Positions 17,086 through 25,145 of a DNA stretch of 64,000 bases are shown in pieces. Source of the DNA: Bog-756 sp035949055 (GTDB taxonomy: Bacteria > Actinomycetota > Acidimicrobiia > Acidimicrobiales > RAAP-2); NCBI GenBank assembly GCA_035949055.1, contig DASZIO010000036.1, forward strand, positions 1 to 64,000, given 5' to 3'. Made by a program: the position numbers and the translations under genes. Numbering within the stretch: position 1 is the first letter of the stretch; every line of letters starts with the position of its first letter. Below the pieces are notes generated by a model that saw only the letters and a program-made list of their open reading frames with translations, made no database searches and was not told the DNA's origin.

Positions 17086-18321
17086 TTGACGGACGTGGAC
17101 AGCGACCGGTTCGGTGACGTCGATTTCGACCGATTCCACCGGGACGAGCTGCCCGCACTCCTCGACGTGTGTCGTCCGTTGTTCTCAGATTCCGATCTCG
17201 CCGTGGTGCAGCCGCTGGCGTTTCGCCTCGACGATGGCCGCTCCTACACGTATGTGCCGACAGGACGTTCGTTCTCGGTCGAACCGGGCATCGATCGCGC
17301 TCACAGCGTCGTGGAGATGGCCTATGAGCCGTGGCGCGCGTTTCGGTGGGAACTCCGGTCGTCGTTCGCGCTGCTCTATGCCCAAGAGCTCGCCGTGACC
17401 CGCGGCAGCTTCGGGCAACTGGTGCGGTGGGAGCCCGCCCTCCGGGGCGCGTTCGACGGCCAGCAGACCTACGACGTCGACGATCCACCGCCCGTGCTCG
17501 ACGCCAATGGCCAGGACCTCGATGTCGGTCGGACGTTCACCCTGGACGAACCGGAGGAGGAGCTGGCGGACTTCCTCGGGCGCGCCGGATACCTCCACCT
17601 GCGCCACGTCATGGAGCCCGACGAGATCGAGGCACTGCGACAGGATGTGGTCACGGCAGTGGCACAGGCCCGTCCTGACGACCGGCGGTCGTGGTGGACC
17701 CTGGCCGACGGCCACGAGGTTTGCAGCCGGGTGAATTACCTGAACGACCAGTCCGAACGGGTGGCTTCCCTCGGAGCGGACGACCGCTTCCTCCGCATCG
17801 GCCGACTCGGCGGACCCGATCTCCGTGACGCCCCGGACCGGCTGGACGGGAACGGGGTGGTGATCAAGGTCCCGGGCGCCACCGAGGGCCTTGCCGATCT
17901 TCCCTGGCACCGCGACTGCGGCATGGGCGGCCATCCGGTGAAGTGCCCCATGCTCAACGTGGGCATCCAGCTGGACCCGGCGACGGCCGAGAGCGGCCAG
18001 CTGCAGATGATCCCCGGCTCGCATCTCGGCACCTCGCGGCTCCCCGGACCGCGGGAGTCGGAACAGCTACCCGTCGTGGCCCTGACGACCGAGCCCGGCG
18101 ACGTGACCGTCCACTTCGGGCACACGCTCCATGCCGCCCCGCCTCCCACCGATCCGGAGGCCACGGGGCGGCGCGCGCTGTACCTCTCCCTCGTTCCTCC
18201 CATGACCTTCGAGATGATCGGGCCGGGCCAGGGTTACAACGACGTCCTCTTCACCAGCGACGCCGGACGCGTCCAACATGTCGACCGCCTGCGCCGGCGC
18301 GCCGCCCCGCACGGCGGGTAG
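17086..18321 (+). CDS. Phytanoyl-CoA dioxygenase (PhyH) family protein
   Basis: A probable Fe(II)/2-oxoglutarate-dependent oxygenase of 411 residues. The C-terminal half holds the metal triad: WHRDCGMGGHPVKCPM supplies His-x-Asp near residue 268, and VHFGHTLHAAPPP supplies the distal His near 350. GRRALYLSLVPP follows, with the Arg expected to bind 2-oxoglutarate. The N-terminal 150 residues (DRFHRDELPALLDVCRPLFS and RSYTYVPTGRSFSVEPG) form an extra domain I do not recognise. Start choice is between TTG 17086, four bases after GGAG, and GTG 17095; I give the former. It follows the UbiA-like gene after 59 bases and may belong to the same transcription unit. Confidence 0.8.
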   Translation: MTDVDSDRFGDVDFDRFHRDELPALLDVCRPLFSDSDLAVVQPLAFRLDDGRSYTYVPTGRSFSVEPGIDRAHSVVEMAYEPWRAFRWELRSSFALLYAQELAVTRGSFGQLVRWEPALRGAFDGQQTYDVDDPPPVLDANGQDLDVGRTFTLDEPEEELADFLGRAGYLHLRHVMEPDEIEALRQDVVTAVAQARPDDRRSWWTLADGHEVCSRVNYLNDQSERVASLGADDRFLRIGRLGGPDLRDAPDRLDGNGVVIKVPGATEGLADLPWHRDCGMGGHPVKCPMLNVGIQLDPATAESGQLQMIPGSHLGTSRLPGPRESEQLPVVALTTEPGDVTVHFGHTLHAAPPPTDPEATGRRALYLSLVPPMTFEMIGPGQGYNDVLFTSDAGRVQHVDRLRRRAAPHGG

Positions 18322-18341
18322 GGCGCGAAGCCCGATCGGCC

Positions 18342-18698
18342 TCAACCCCAACCCAGCTCCTTCAGGCGGCCGTCGTCGATGCCGAAATGGTGGCCGACCT
18401 CGTGGATCACCGTCTTGCGCACCATCTCAACCACCTCTCCCGACGTCTGGCAGCTGTGGCAGATGGTCGCCATGTAGATGGTGATCCGATCGGGGACGAT
18501 CGCGGTGTAGTGGTTGCCCCGACGGGTAAGAGGAATGCCCTCGTACAGGCCGAGGAGAGAGCCCGGCGGGCTCGTCTCGTCGACCACCACGGCGACATTG
18601 TCCATCTGACGGCGGAGGTCCGGAGGAATCCTGTCGAGTGCGTCGGAGACCAGCTGCTCGAATTCCTCGACCGGCAGGGCGACCATGGCCGACATCAT
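18342..18698 (-). CDS. Small zincin-like metallopeptidase family protein
   Basis: The 118-residue protein belongs to the minimal zincin family often annotated as metallopeptidase/DUF1025. The motif VIHEVGHHFGIDDGRLKELGW gives HExxH plus a third ligand in HHFGIDD. The N-terminal half (FEQLVSDALDRIPPDLRRQMDNVAVVVDE and LLGLYEGIPLTRRG) is the usual family pattern. The substrate and physiological role are unknown. The start is one of two tandem ATGs (18698, 18695) behind AGGCGAGGC. It is convergent with the PhyH gene, 20 bases apart. Confidence 0.88.
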   Translation of the reverse strand: MMSAMVALPVEEFEQLVSDALDRIPPDLRRQMDNVAVVVDETSPPGSLLGLYEGIPLTRRGNHYTAIVPDRITIYMATICHSCQTSGEVVEMVRKTVIHEVGHHFGIDDGRLKELGWG

Positions 18699-18759
18699 GC
18701 CTCGCCTGGGCCGACATCGTGACTCGCCACGACCCGGTCGGAAGCTCCGAGCCGTGGCC

Positions 18760-18870
18760 TCGAACAGGTCGAACAGGTCGAACAGGTCGGCGGGTCGAAC
18801 AGGTCGGCGGGTTCGAACAGGTCGGCGGGTCGAACAGGTCGGCGGGTCGAACAGGTCAGCAGTCGAACAG
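18760..18870. repeat. Tandem 17-18-bp minisatellite overlapping a gene end
   Basis: The plus strand repeats TCGAACAGG, first twice as a 9-bp unit, then about four times as a 17-18-bp unit TCGAACAGGTCGGCGGG, then in decayed form into the coding end of the flavoprotein gene (stop at 18856). The last codons of that gene read CTGTTCGAC on the minus strand, which is the repeat core, so the array probably grew by tandem duplication of the gene's own 3' end. Units are direct and short, without spacers of CRISPR type. Confidence 0.85.
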
Positions 18871-20460
18871 CACGCCCGGGTTGAGCATCCCGTCGGGATC
18901 GACGGCCCGCTTGGCGGCGCGCAATTGGGCGGCGAACAGCTCGGGGCGTTGGCGGTCGTATCCGGGACGGTGGTCCCGCCCGACCGCGTGGTGGTGGGTC
19001 ACGGTGCCTCCCTCTCGCTCGATCACGTCCATCATCTCCGCCTTGACCGCCGACCACTGCTCGAGCCGACCGGAAGGGTGCGCCGGTGCGAGCACCGTGA
19101 AATACGGCGCGGCGCCGTCCGGGTAGACGTGGGTCAGGCGACAGGTGACCAACCCGGGCCACGCCCCCACCGACCGAAGCACCTGCTCGGCTGCCGAACG
19201 GATGCGATCGACGAACAGTGCAAAGCGATCCCAGGTGATCGCGGTCTCGAATGTCTCGCTGATGAGACCCAGGCTGACGAGCGCATCGCGCAGGTACGGG
19301 GCCCGCAGGAAGGTGGACCGCCACCGATCAGCCGTGTCGCGTCCGACGCCGTCCTCGTCGCGCTGACTCCGCGTGCGTGGCTCGAAGGACCCGCGGTGGT
19401 CTTCGACAACGGTCGCTGCCCGCGACCGGGCTCCCTCGACCGGGTGATCGCCCGACTCGAACCCGACCAGGAGCAAATGGGCGGACCCGTCACCGGTGCC
19501 GCTGATCAGTGCCTCGGTGGCGTCGAGCAGCCGGCAGTTCGAGGGCCAGAGCCCGGACTGGGCGAGCGCCCTCGCCGCCTCCGCCCCCGAATCGAAGGAG
19601 TCGAACCGGGCCACCCCGCTCGCCCGGAAGCAGGGCCGGTCCTGCAGGCGCATCCATGCTTCAGTGATCACCCCGAAGGTCCCCTCCGATCCGAGCATGA
19701 GCCTGTCCGGTGACGGCCCCGCTCCGGAGCCGGGCAGTCGCCGCGATTCCCACACTCCCTGGGGGGTGACCGCTCGCATGGACTCGACGAAGTCGTCGAT
19801 ATGGGTGTGCAGCGTGGCGAAGTGACCGGCCGATCGGGTGGCCAGCCATCCGCCGAGGGACGAGACCTCGAAGCTCTGCGGAAAGTGCCGAAGGGTGAGA
19901 CCGGATGATCGGAGTTGGTCCTCGAGCCCGGGTCCGAGGGCGCCGGCCTGAATGCGGGCCGCCCGCGACGTGCGGTCGATCTCGAGCACGCGGTCGAGGC
20001 GTCCCAGGTCGCAGCTGATGACCGGTCGATCGTCGCCGAGCGGTGCCTCGACGCCACCAACGACCGAAGAGCCGCCGCCGTAGGGGATCACCACCGCCCC
20101 CGCCTCCGCGGCCCAGTCGAGCACGGCCACGACACCGGCCTCATCGGGCGGAAAGGCAACCACGTCAGGCGGCCGTTCCCATCGACGTTCGAGGGCGCGC
20201 ACAACGTCGCGGTAGGACTTGCCGTAGGTATGGCCGGCTCGGGTCAGATCGTCGCCCCGGCACCATTCGGCGAGGGTGGTTGGCGGCACCATACGAGGAC
20301 GGTCGAGGACGATCTCAGCGGGTCCGGGAGGTTCGACCGGTTCGAGCGCATCGTCCCCGAGCAACGGCTGCACCCGGGTCCCCAGTTCCCTCTGGTCCGC
20401 CGGGGTGAGGCCCTCGCCCTCGTAGCCCCATCCCCAGAAGCGGCGCGTGGCGGTCACCAT
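18856..20460 (-). CDS. FAD-binding oxidase, alkyldihydroxyacetonephosphate-synthase-like
   Basis: This is a VAO/PCMH-fold flavoprotein of 534 residues resembling AGPS (AgpS in mycobacteria), which exchanges the acyl group of acyl-DHAP for an alkyl chain in ether-lipid synthesis. Family marks are the opening RRFWGWGYEGEGLTP, the FAD-binding stretch AVVIPYGGGSSVVGGVE near 145, GGWLATRSAGHFATLHTHIDDFV near 225, LGSEGTFGVITEAWMRL near 280, and the late GGTVTHHHAVGRDHRPGY (HHH motif) near 480. It ends in DPDGMLNPGVLFDC. The ATG is at 20460. Whether it makes ether lipids or oxidises another 2-hydroxy acid is not settled by sequence. A minisatellite abuts its 3' end. Confidence 0.82.
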   Translation of the reverse strand: MVTATRRFWGWGYEGEGLTPADQRELGTRVQPLLGDDALEPVEPPGPAEIVLDRPRMVPPTTLAEWCRGDDLTRAGHTYGKSYRDVVRALERRWERPPDVVAFPPDEAGVVAVLDWAAEAGAVVIPYGGGSSVVGGVEAPLGDDRPVISCDLGRLDRVLEIDRTSRAARIQAGALGPGLEDQLRSSGLTLRHFPQSFEVSSLGGWLATRSAGHFATLHTHIDDFVESMRAVTPQGVWESRRLPGSGAGPSPDRLMLGSEGTFGVITEAWMRLQDRPCFRASGVARFDSFDSGAEAARALAQSGLWPSNCRLLDATEALISGTGDGSAHLLLVGFESGDHPVEGARSRAATVVEDHRGSFEPRTRSQRDEDGVGRDTADRWRSTFLRAPYLRDALVSLGLISETFETAITWDRFALFVDRIRSAAEQVLRSVGAWPGLVTCRLTHVYPDGAAPYFTVLAPAHPSGRLEQWSAVKAEMMDVIEREGGTVTHHHAVGRDHRPGYDRQRPELFAAQLRAAKRAVDPDGMLNPGVLFDC

Positions 20461-20529
20461 GGCGGGATGCTAGATCCGGTCCGTCCGGACCGGCGGTTGG
20501 CGGTGGGCCCACAACCCTACGATGAATCC

Positions 20530-20782
20530 GTGGCGGCGCCCGGAGTTGCAGGCTGCGTCTTGCGCCACGGCGAGGTGGCCGAGCTGGAATACACCGGCAC
20601 CCGGTGTCACCTCGGCGGCGCGGTCGACGGGACGACGGAGTGGGAGGCTGCCTCGCTCACGAAGCCGCGTCGCCCTTCCTCGCGATCGGGGCGATGGCGC
20701 GTTGATGTTCACCAACGGTGACGGCGGTAGGCACGCGTGCCGGACGTTCTGTCGTACCACCATCGGGGTGGATCCCTGGTGA
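20530..20782 (+). pseudogene. Serine hydrolase (class C beta-lactamase family) remnant
   Basis: From GTG 20530 one frame reads VAAPGVAGCVLRHGEVAELEYTGTRCHLGGAVDGTTEWEAASLTKP, the normal N-terminus of a beta-lactamase-family serine hydrolase with its S-x-x-K nucleophile motif SLTK. After about 20665 that frame becomes nonsense. A different frame reads DGALMFTNGDGGRHACRTFCRTTIGVDPW and stops at 20782, which is a typical C-terminus of the same family. About 250 of an expected 1,000 or more bases remain, so most of the fold, including the YxN region, has been deleted out of frame. It lies between two minus-strand genes. Confidence 0.65.
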
Positions 20783-20814
20783 TGAGGCGCGACTTCGGAC
20801 TGATGAACGGCTGA

Positions 20815-21333
20815 TCAATCGAGGATCGTGGTCCAACCCTCGCCCACCGGGGACATGAACACGGTGGTGAGCCTCATGACGCGATGGAGCCAGCGCCCGT
20901 CCACCCGGACGTACTCGTCGTCCTCGTAACCACACATCCAGTAGGACGACCCGTCCGGACGTCGGCACGGGCTGAGGAGGTCCCAGCGCCCACGGGCGCT
21001 GTCCCCCTCGACCTCGATCCGGGGGTTCACGAAGAGATGGCGGGAGAAGATGAGGGTGGGCCGACGGAGCCGCTCCGCGATGGCGCGGCGCCCGGTCACC
21101 TCCCCGAGCCCCGGGCCTCCGTCCCAGATCCCGTCCTCGTCGAACAGCGACGCGATGCGTTCGGCCAGGCCGGCCATGATCTCGTCATCGGCCGGCCGGC
21201 CGCCCGGAAACCGGGCATCGACCAGCTCGCCGTAGCGAGCCTTGAGCGCCTGTAGTTCGAGCACTGCCTGGCAGTCGTCCAGGCGGCGGGCCAACCGGGC
21301 GACTTCGGCGACCAGCTCCTCGGTGGTGGGCAT
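20815..21333 (-). CDS. SnoaL/NTF2-like domain protein
   Basis: The 172-residue protein has a short N-terminal helix (TEELVAEVARLARRLDDCQAVLELQALKARYGELVDARF) and an NTF2-like cone fold typical of SnoaL_4-type proteins: FDEDGIWDGGPGLGEVTGRRAIAERLR, FSRHLFVNPRIEVEGDSARGRWDLLSP and SYWMCGYEDDEYVRVDGRWLHRVMRLTTVF. Members include dehydratases and isomerases acting on aromatic or polyketide rings, and many of unknown role. The ATG at 21333 follows GGAGGAGACAGC. It lies just downstream of the Rpf-like gene on the same strand (65-base gap) but need not be linked in function. Confidence 0.85.
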   Translation of the reverse strand: MPTTEELVAEVARLARRLDDCQAVLELQALKARYGELVDARFPGGRPADDEIMAGLAERIASLFDEDGIWDGGPGLGEVTGRRAIAERLRRPTLIFSRHLFVNPRIEVEGDSARGRWDLLSPCRRPDGSSYWMCGYEDDEYVRVDGRWLHRVMRLTTVFMSPVGEGWTTILD

Positions 21334-21398
21334 GCTGTCTCCTCCGCTCGGCGTCCGGCCCCAGTATGGAGGGCCGCCGGCGCTCCGGAGGCCCGGGC

Positions 21399-22643
21399 TC
21401 AGTACCCCCCGCTGCAACCGTTCTGGTCCGGCGCAGCGTTCGGATTGCCCCAGTAACGGCTGGCGAAGGCCACCGCCACCCGGATCTGCTGGTCGGGAGT
21501 GGCGTCGGCCGCGTTGGCGGGAAACCCGAACGTGTTGAACTCGGTCCAGTTGGTGTTGCTGAACCCGAGCCCTCCGCTGAAGACGGATCCGCGCACGTTC
21601 CACGCTCCACCCTCCTCGCACATGTTGACGCGGCTCCAGGCCGCTCGCTGGAATTCGGTGATCCCGACACCCGTGGAGAAGGTGCTCAATCCGGGTGGGT
21701 TGTACAACGTGCTGCCGCCGAGCGATCCGAAGTACTCGGCCCCACCGAACGTGAAGATGCCACCATCGGAAGCCACTGTGAGGTACCCGAATCCGGTCGG
21801 CGTCATACCGATCACCGGTTTGTTGAGCGGCCGACCGCCGGTCGAGCCGAAGAACGGAGCGCCCCCGAAGGTAAAGACGCCACCATCGGCGCCAACCAGC
21901 CGGTAGCCGTTGCCTTCTCCGCTGATCGCCACCACGGGCTCGCCGAAGGAGGCGCCACCGGCATAGGTGGCGTCGCCGAAGGCGAACACGTCGCCGTCCG
22001 CGGCCGCCTCCCAGTAGCCGCGACCATCCGGGGTGGATGCGATGCCGACGATCGAGCTGGTGGGAGACATACTGGTGGCCGAACCCTGGAACTGGGCGTC
22101 GCCGAAGGCGAACACTCCCCCATCCGCCGCCACCTCCCAGTAACCCCCACCGTCCGGTGTGGCAGCCATCCCCACGATGGGCTCGTTGAGTGGGGCGCCG
22201 CCGGTGGAGCCGTAGAACCGGGCATCGCCGAAGGCGAACACACCTCCGTCGGCGGCAACCTGCCAATAGCCACCACCGTCAGGCGTGGAGTCAATGCCCA
22301 CGATGGGCCGGTTCAGGCGGATCGCACCGGTCGAGCCGTGAAAGCCGGCATCGCCGAACGAGAAGACACCCCCATCGGCGCCGACCTCCCAATAACCGCC
22401 GCCGTCGGGCATGGTGGCCGCGCCCACGATGGGCGCGTTCAGCACCATCCCATCACCCGTGGGAGGCACGGCAGCAGAGGCCGGGCGCGCCTGGACGGCG
22501 AGGACCGACGCCACTGACGCCACCGATGCCGCGGCAACCCGGCCCGCGGGCTTGCGACGGATGGATGTGGGCAACAAGCGGCTGCGGGTGGCCGCACGAC
22601 GTTCGCGACGAGGGGAACGACGAAGACGCGTCGCTGACTGCAC
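21399..22643 (-). CDS. Secreted Rpf-like transglycosylase with six GYW/DGGVF repeats
   Basis: The 414-residue secreted protein has an Arg-rich leader and a signal segment (AASVASVASVLAVQARPASA). Six repeats of about 40 residues follow, patterned as PIVG, PDGGGYWEVAADGGVFAFGDA, then FxGS, and probably form a beta-propeller-like cell-surface module. The C-terminal 85 residues resemble the lysozyme-like resuscitation-promoting-factor fold: AWSRVNMCEEGGAWNV, GGLGFSNTNWTEFN, ATPDQQIRVAVAFASRYWG and a closing cysteine in DQNGCSGGY. The Glu of CEEGG is the likely catalytic acid. I prefer GTG 22643 (AAGGAAAGG upstream), although the frame is open to 22739. Role: peptidoglycan remodelling outside the cell. 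Confidence 0.8.
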   Translation of the reverse strand: MQSATRLRRSPRRERRAATRSRLLPTSIRRKPAGRVAAASVASVASVLAVQARPASAAVPPTGDGMVLNAPIVGAATMPDGGGYWEVGADGGVFSFGDAGFHGSTGAIRLNRPIVGIDSTPDGGGYWQVAADGGVFAFGDARFYGSTGGAPLNEPIVGMAATPDGGGYWEVAADGGVFAFGDAQFQGSATSMSPTSSIVGIASTPDGRGYWEAAADGDVFAFGDATYAGGASFGEPVVAISGEGNGYRLVGADGGVFTFGGAPFFGSTGGRPLNKPVIGMTPTGFGYLTVASDGGIFTFGGAEYFGSLGGSTLYNPPGLSTFSTGVGITEFQRAAWSRVNMCEEGGAWNVRGSVFSGGLGFSNTNWTEFNTFGFPANAADATPDQQIRVAVAFASRYWGNPNAAPDQNGCSGGY

Positions 22644-23158
22644 TGTGGATGACCTTTCCTTGGTCGGCCAGGGAGGTCGCGAGGCGACATCAACCCTGAC
22701 TCTCTTCTGGTTGGGTGGACCCCACGTCTGTGCATTCAACGCCCCAGCCGAGCACCGGGAAGGGTGGTACGGCCTAGCTACAAGAGCCGGGTGTGCTAGC
22801 GGGTGTTTGCGTCCGAAGTCGGTTGGTCGTTACGTCTGTGTCTCCTCGTCGGCCCGCCAGTGCCGACAGCCATGGGGGAGTCGAAGGTCCCCATCTCCAC
22901 GAAACGCGGGACAGCTGAGCGCCGCGTTACGTGGGGGACCGTAGCGGGGGTCGATGAGGTTCGGTAGTCGAAACGCGGCGCACCACGACGGCTCAGTACG
23001 ATGCTCTTTGTGACAAGAGTGTGGACGACACCCCATCTGAACTGGGGAGATACCCGCCACCTTCGGGTCGCCGACTACGGGCGGGCGGCGATTTGGGGTC
23101 TCGGGCTGACCACGGTGAGCGCGCGGGCCGATGCGCGCCGTAACCAAAACCGCGCCTC
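22644..23158. other. 515-base intergenic region between Rpf-like gene and cutA
   Basis: No convincing gene is present. The region would carry promoters for the divergent Rpf-like gene (minus) and cutA (plus). I compared the minus strand with the c-di-AMP (ydaO) riboswitch that precedes some actinobacterial rpf genes and found no match to its conserved core. The region does contain CGAAACGCGG at 22900 and 22969 and the near-complement CCGCGTTACG at 22922. The first and third together make an inverted repeat with a 12-base spacer. Confidence 0.6.
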
Positions 23159-23506
23159 ATGACTCACGTCGAGATCCGGTTCACCATCGACGACGAGGCC
23201 GGTGCAGACGCCATCGTCCGCGCCCTCTTGGCCGAAAGACTCGTCGCGTGCGGCCAACGAATGGGTCCGATCCTGAGCCGCTACTGGTGGTCGGGCTCCG
23301 TCGAACAGTCCGAGGAATGGCTGGTGGTTCTCAAGACCCGGTCGGAGCTCACCGATCGGGTGGTCGACACGATCGTCGAGCACCACCCGTACGAGACACC
23401 CGAGGTCGTCGCGGTGTCGATCGTGGCGGGCTATGCCGGTTATCTCGATTGGATCGACGACGTGACCGGTGAGATCGGCGATGGGCCGGGAGGTGCGGCG
23501 ACGTAG
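23159..23506 (+). CDS. cutA: CutA divalent ion tolerance protein
   Basis: CutA is a small trimeric ferredoxin-like-fold protein linked to copper/divalent cation tolerance; its exact function remains unsettled. The 115-residue protein shows the family segments FTIDDEAGADAIVRALLAERLVACGQRMGPILSRYWWSG, EEWLVVLKTRSELTDRVVDTIVEHHPYETPEVVAVSIVAGYAGYLDWI. The HPYETPE block is diagnostic. The ATG at 23159 directly follows the GCGCCTC stretch. It is divergent from the Rpf-like gene and followed by 138 bases before the next plus-strand gene. Confidence 0.93.
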   Translation: MTHVEIRFTIDDEAGADAIVRALLAERLVACGQRMGPILSRYWWSGSVEQSEEWLVVLKTRSELTDRVVDTIVEHHPYETPEVVAVSIVAGYAGYLDWIDDVTGEIGDGPGGAAT

Positions 23507-23644
23507 CCCGTTCGCACGATGACGAGTCGGCCTCGTCCGACGAAGGACGGTTGCCGAGGATGGAAACCGGGCGTGGTTGAATCGGACGGCCAGCCCGGCG
23601 GCCCGCTGGCCACGTCGACGCAGCCCGGAAGGCCGTGAAATACC

Positions 23645-24682
23645 ATGAACTCGGTGGGACGAGACCTGATGCCGGCGGCTGTCTACGTCGGTGACGGTCG
23701 GCTGGCGGTGGAGGAGGTGCCGATTCCCGAACCGGGACCGGGCGAATTGCTGGTCGAGATCGCCGCTTGCGGCATCTGTGGTTCGGACCTCCACCTCGTC
23801 CTCGAGCAGTACGCCAGACCGGGAGCCGTGCTCGGCCACGAATGGTCGGGCCTGGTGGTCAACGGGGGCCCGTCTGAGATCGGACCGGGCGAGCGGGTCG
23901 TCTTCGAGCCGACGCCAGGATGTGGGCTGTGCCGCCCTTGCCGGCGCGGCCGGCCCTCGGTCTGCGTGCGCCGCCCGGTCTCTGACATGCGCGACATGCG
24001 CGGCGCCTTCGCACGGTACGTCACCGTCTCGTCCAGCAACGTCCTCCGACTCCCCGACTCTCTCGACATGCGGGCCGCCGCACTCACCGAGCCCACTGCC
24101 ATCGCCCTCCACGCGGTCGAGCTAGCCGGGGTCGCCACCGAGGACCGGGTCCTCGTGACTGGCGCCGGACCCGTCGGCCTGGTCATCATCGCCGTTCTCC
24201 GCTCACTCGGCGTCACGGACATCTCGGTGAGCGAGCCGGTGGCGCTCAGGCGCGAGCGTGCCCTCGCGGTCGGGGCGACGACCGCCATCGCCCCCGACCA
24301 ATTGGTGGACCCGGGAATGGGGCGCACGGCCGAACGACCGTATGCAGTGGCGTTCGAGTGCTCGGGTCGGGCCGCGGCCGCAGAGCGGGCCCTCGGCCAG
24401 CTCGACTTCGCCGGAACGCTCGTCTTCGTCGGGACCGGGTCGGAGCCGACCCGGGTGAACCACAACCGAATGATCGTCATGGAGCTCGAGGCGATCGGGG
24501 CCTACAACTACAGCGCGGCGGGATTCGGTCCTGCCGTCCAACTGCTCGACCGTGGCGATCTGCCCATCGAATTGCTGGTCGAGGACGGCGACGTGCCACT
24601 GTCGGGGATCATGGATGCCATGGGAAGGCTGTCCCGTGGTGAGTTGGCGGCCAAAGTGCTGGTCAGCCCCCAGGTGTCCTGA
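23645..24682 (+). CDS. Zinc-dependent alcohol dehydrogenase (MDR superfamily)
   Basis: A 345-residue medium-chain dehydrogenase. The catalytic zinc Cys lies in AACGICGSDLH near residue 50, with GHEWSG near 72. The structural zinc loop CGLCRPCRRGRPSVC lies near 100, and the Rossmann motif VLVTGAGPVGLVIIAVLRSLG near 175. The C-terminal half has the usual substrate-binding pattern. The substrate is unknown; the sequence is closest in style to threonine/sorbitol dehydrogenase-like enzymes. The start is ATG 23645 or the ATG eight codons later; spacing of purine-rich stretches does not decide. Its stop overlaps the ATG of the next gene (TGATG), so the two are co-translated. Confidence 0.88.
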   Translation: MNSVGRDLMPAAVYVGDGRLAVEEVPIPEPGPGELLVEIAACGICGSDLHLVLEQYARPGAVLGHEWSGLVVNGGPSEIGPGERVVFEPTPGCGLCRPCRRGRPSVCVRRPVSDMRDMRGAFARYVTVSSSNVLRLPDSLDMRAAALTEPTAIALHAVELAGVATEDRVLVTGAGPVGLVIIAVLRSLGVTDISVSEPVALRRERALAVGATTAIAPDQLVDPGMGRTAERPYAVAFECSGRAAAAERALGQLDFAGTLVFVGTGSEPTRVNHNRMIVMELEAIGAYNYSAAGFGPAVQLLDRGDLPIELLVEDGDVPLSGIMDAMGRLSRGELAAKVLVSPQVS

Positions 24683-25137
24683 TGGCATCGGAACTGCGGC
24701 CGGTGTTCAACCATGTGGCGATCAGCGTGGACGCCTCCGTGCTCGACGACACCGGGCGGGCCGACCTCATCGACTTCTTCGGCCAGGTCTTCGGGTGGAC
24801 CGAAGGGGACAACAGCACCGAGACGGGCAACCCACTCATCCTCTACACCGGCGAGATGCGTCAGTTCCTGTACCTGTTGCCGGCTACGAGTGAGTTCCTC
24901 CGGGCACCCCGTCTCGACCACTTCGGTCTCGAGATCTCTTCACGCCTCGAGCTGGTGGCCATCCTTGACCGCGCCAAGGCGTACCGGGAGACCGATCCGC
25001 GGGTAACCATCATCGATCTCGATGAACGCGTCACCCACGGCACGACCCAGGACTACACCCTCACCAATGCCTATATCGGATTCCTCATCCCGTTGATGAT
25101 CGAGCTCCAGCACATCACCGCACGACCAACCCGGTGA
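24682..25137 (+). CDS. VOC (glyoxalase/dioxygenase fold) family protein
   Basis: The 151-residue protein has two beta-alpha-beta-beta-beta modules of the vicinal oxygen chelate fold: FNHVAISVDASVLDDTGRADLIDFFGQVFGW at the start and DHFGLEISSRLELVAILDRAKAYRETDP in the second half. Possible metal ligands are His in FNHVAI, His in LDHFGLEI and Glu in IELQHI near the end. The substrate is unknown. It overlaps the preceding alcohol dehydrogenase by one base and so is probably its partner in an oxidation pathway. It ends 8 bases from the convergent alcohol dehydrogenase. Confidence 0.75.
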   Translation: MASELRPVFNHVAISVDASVLDDTGRADLIDFFGQVFGWTEGDNSTETGNPLILYTGEMRQFLYLLPATSEFLRAPRLDHFGLEISSRLELVAILDRAKAYRETDPRVTIIDLDERVTHGTTQDYTLTNAYIGFLIPLMIELQHITARPTR

Positions 25138-25145
25138 GGACCGGC

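Noticed and set aside
18760..18870. Possible CRISPR array
   Set aside because: Units are 9-18 bp, directly adjacent and without unique spacers; they match the neighbouring gene end.
22644..23000. c-di-AMP (ydaO) riboswitch upstream of the Rpf-like gene
   Set aside because: Such riboswitches precede some rpf genes, but the conserved core segments are absent on the minus strand.
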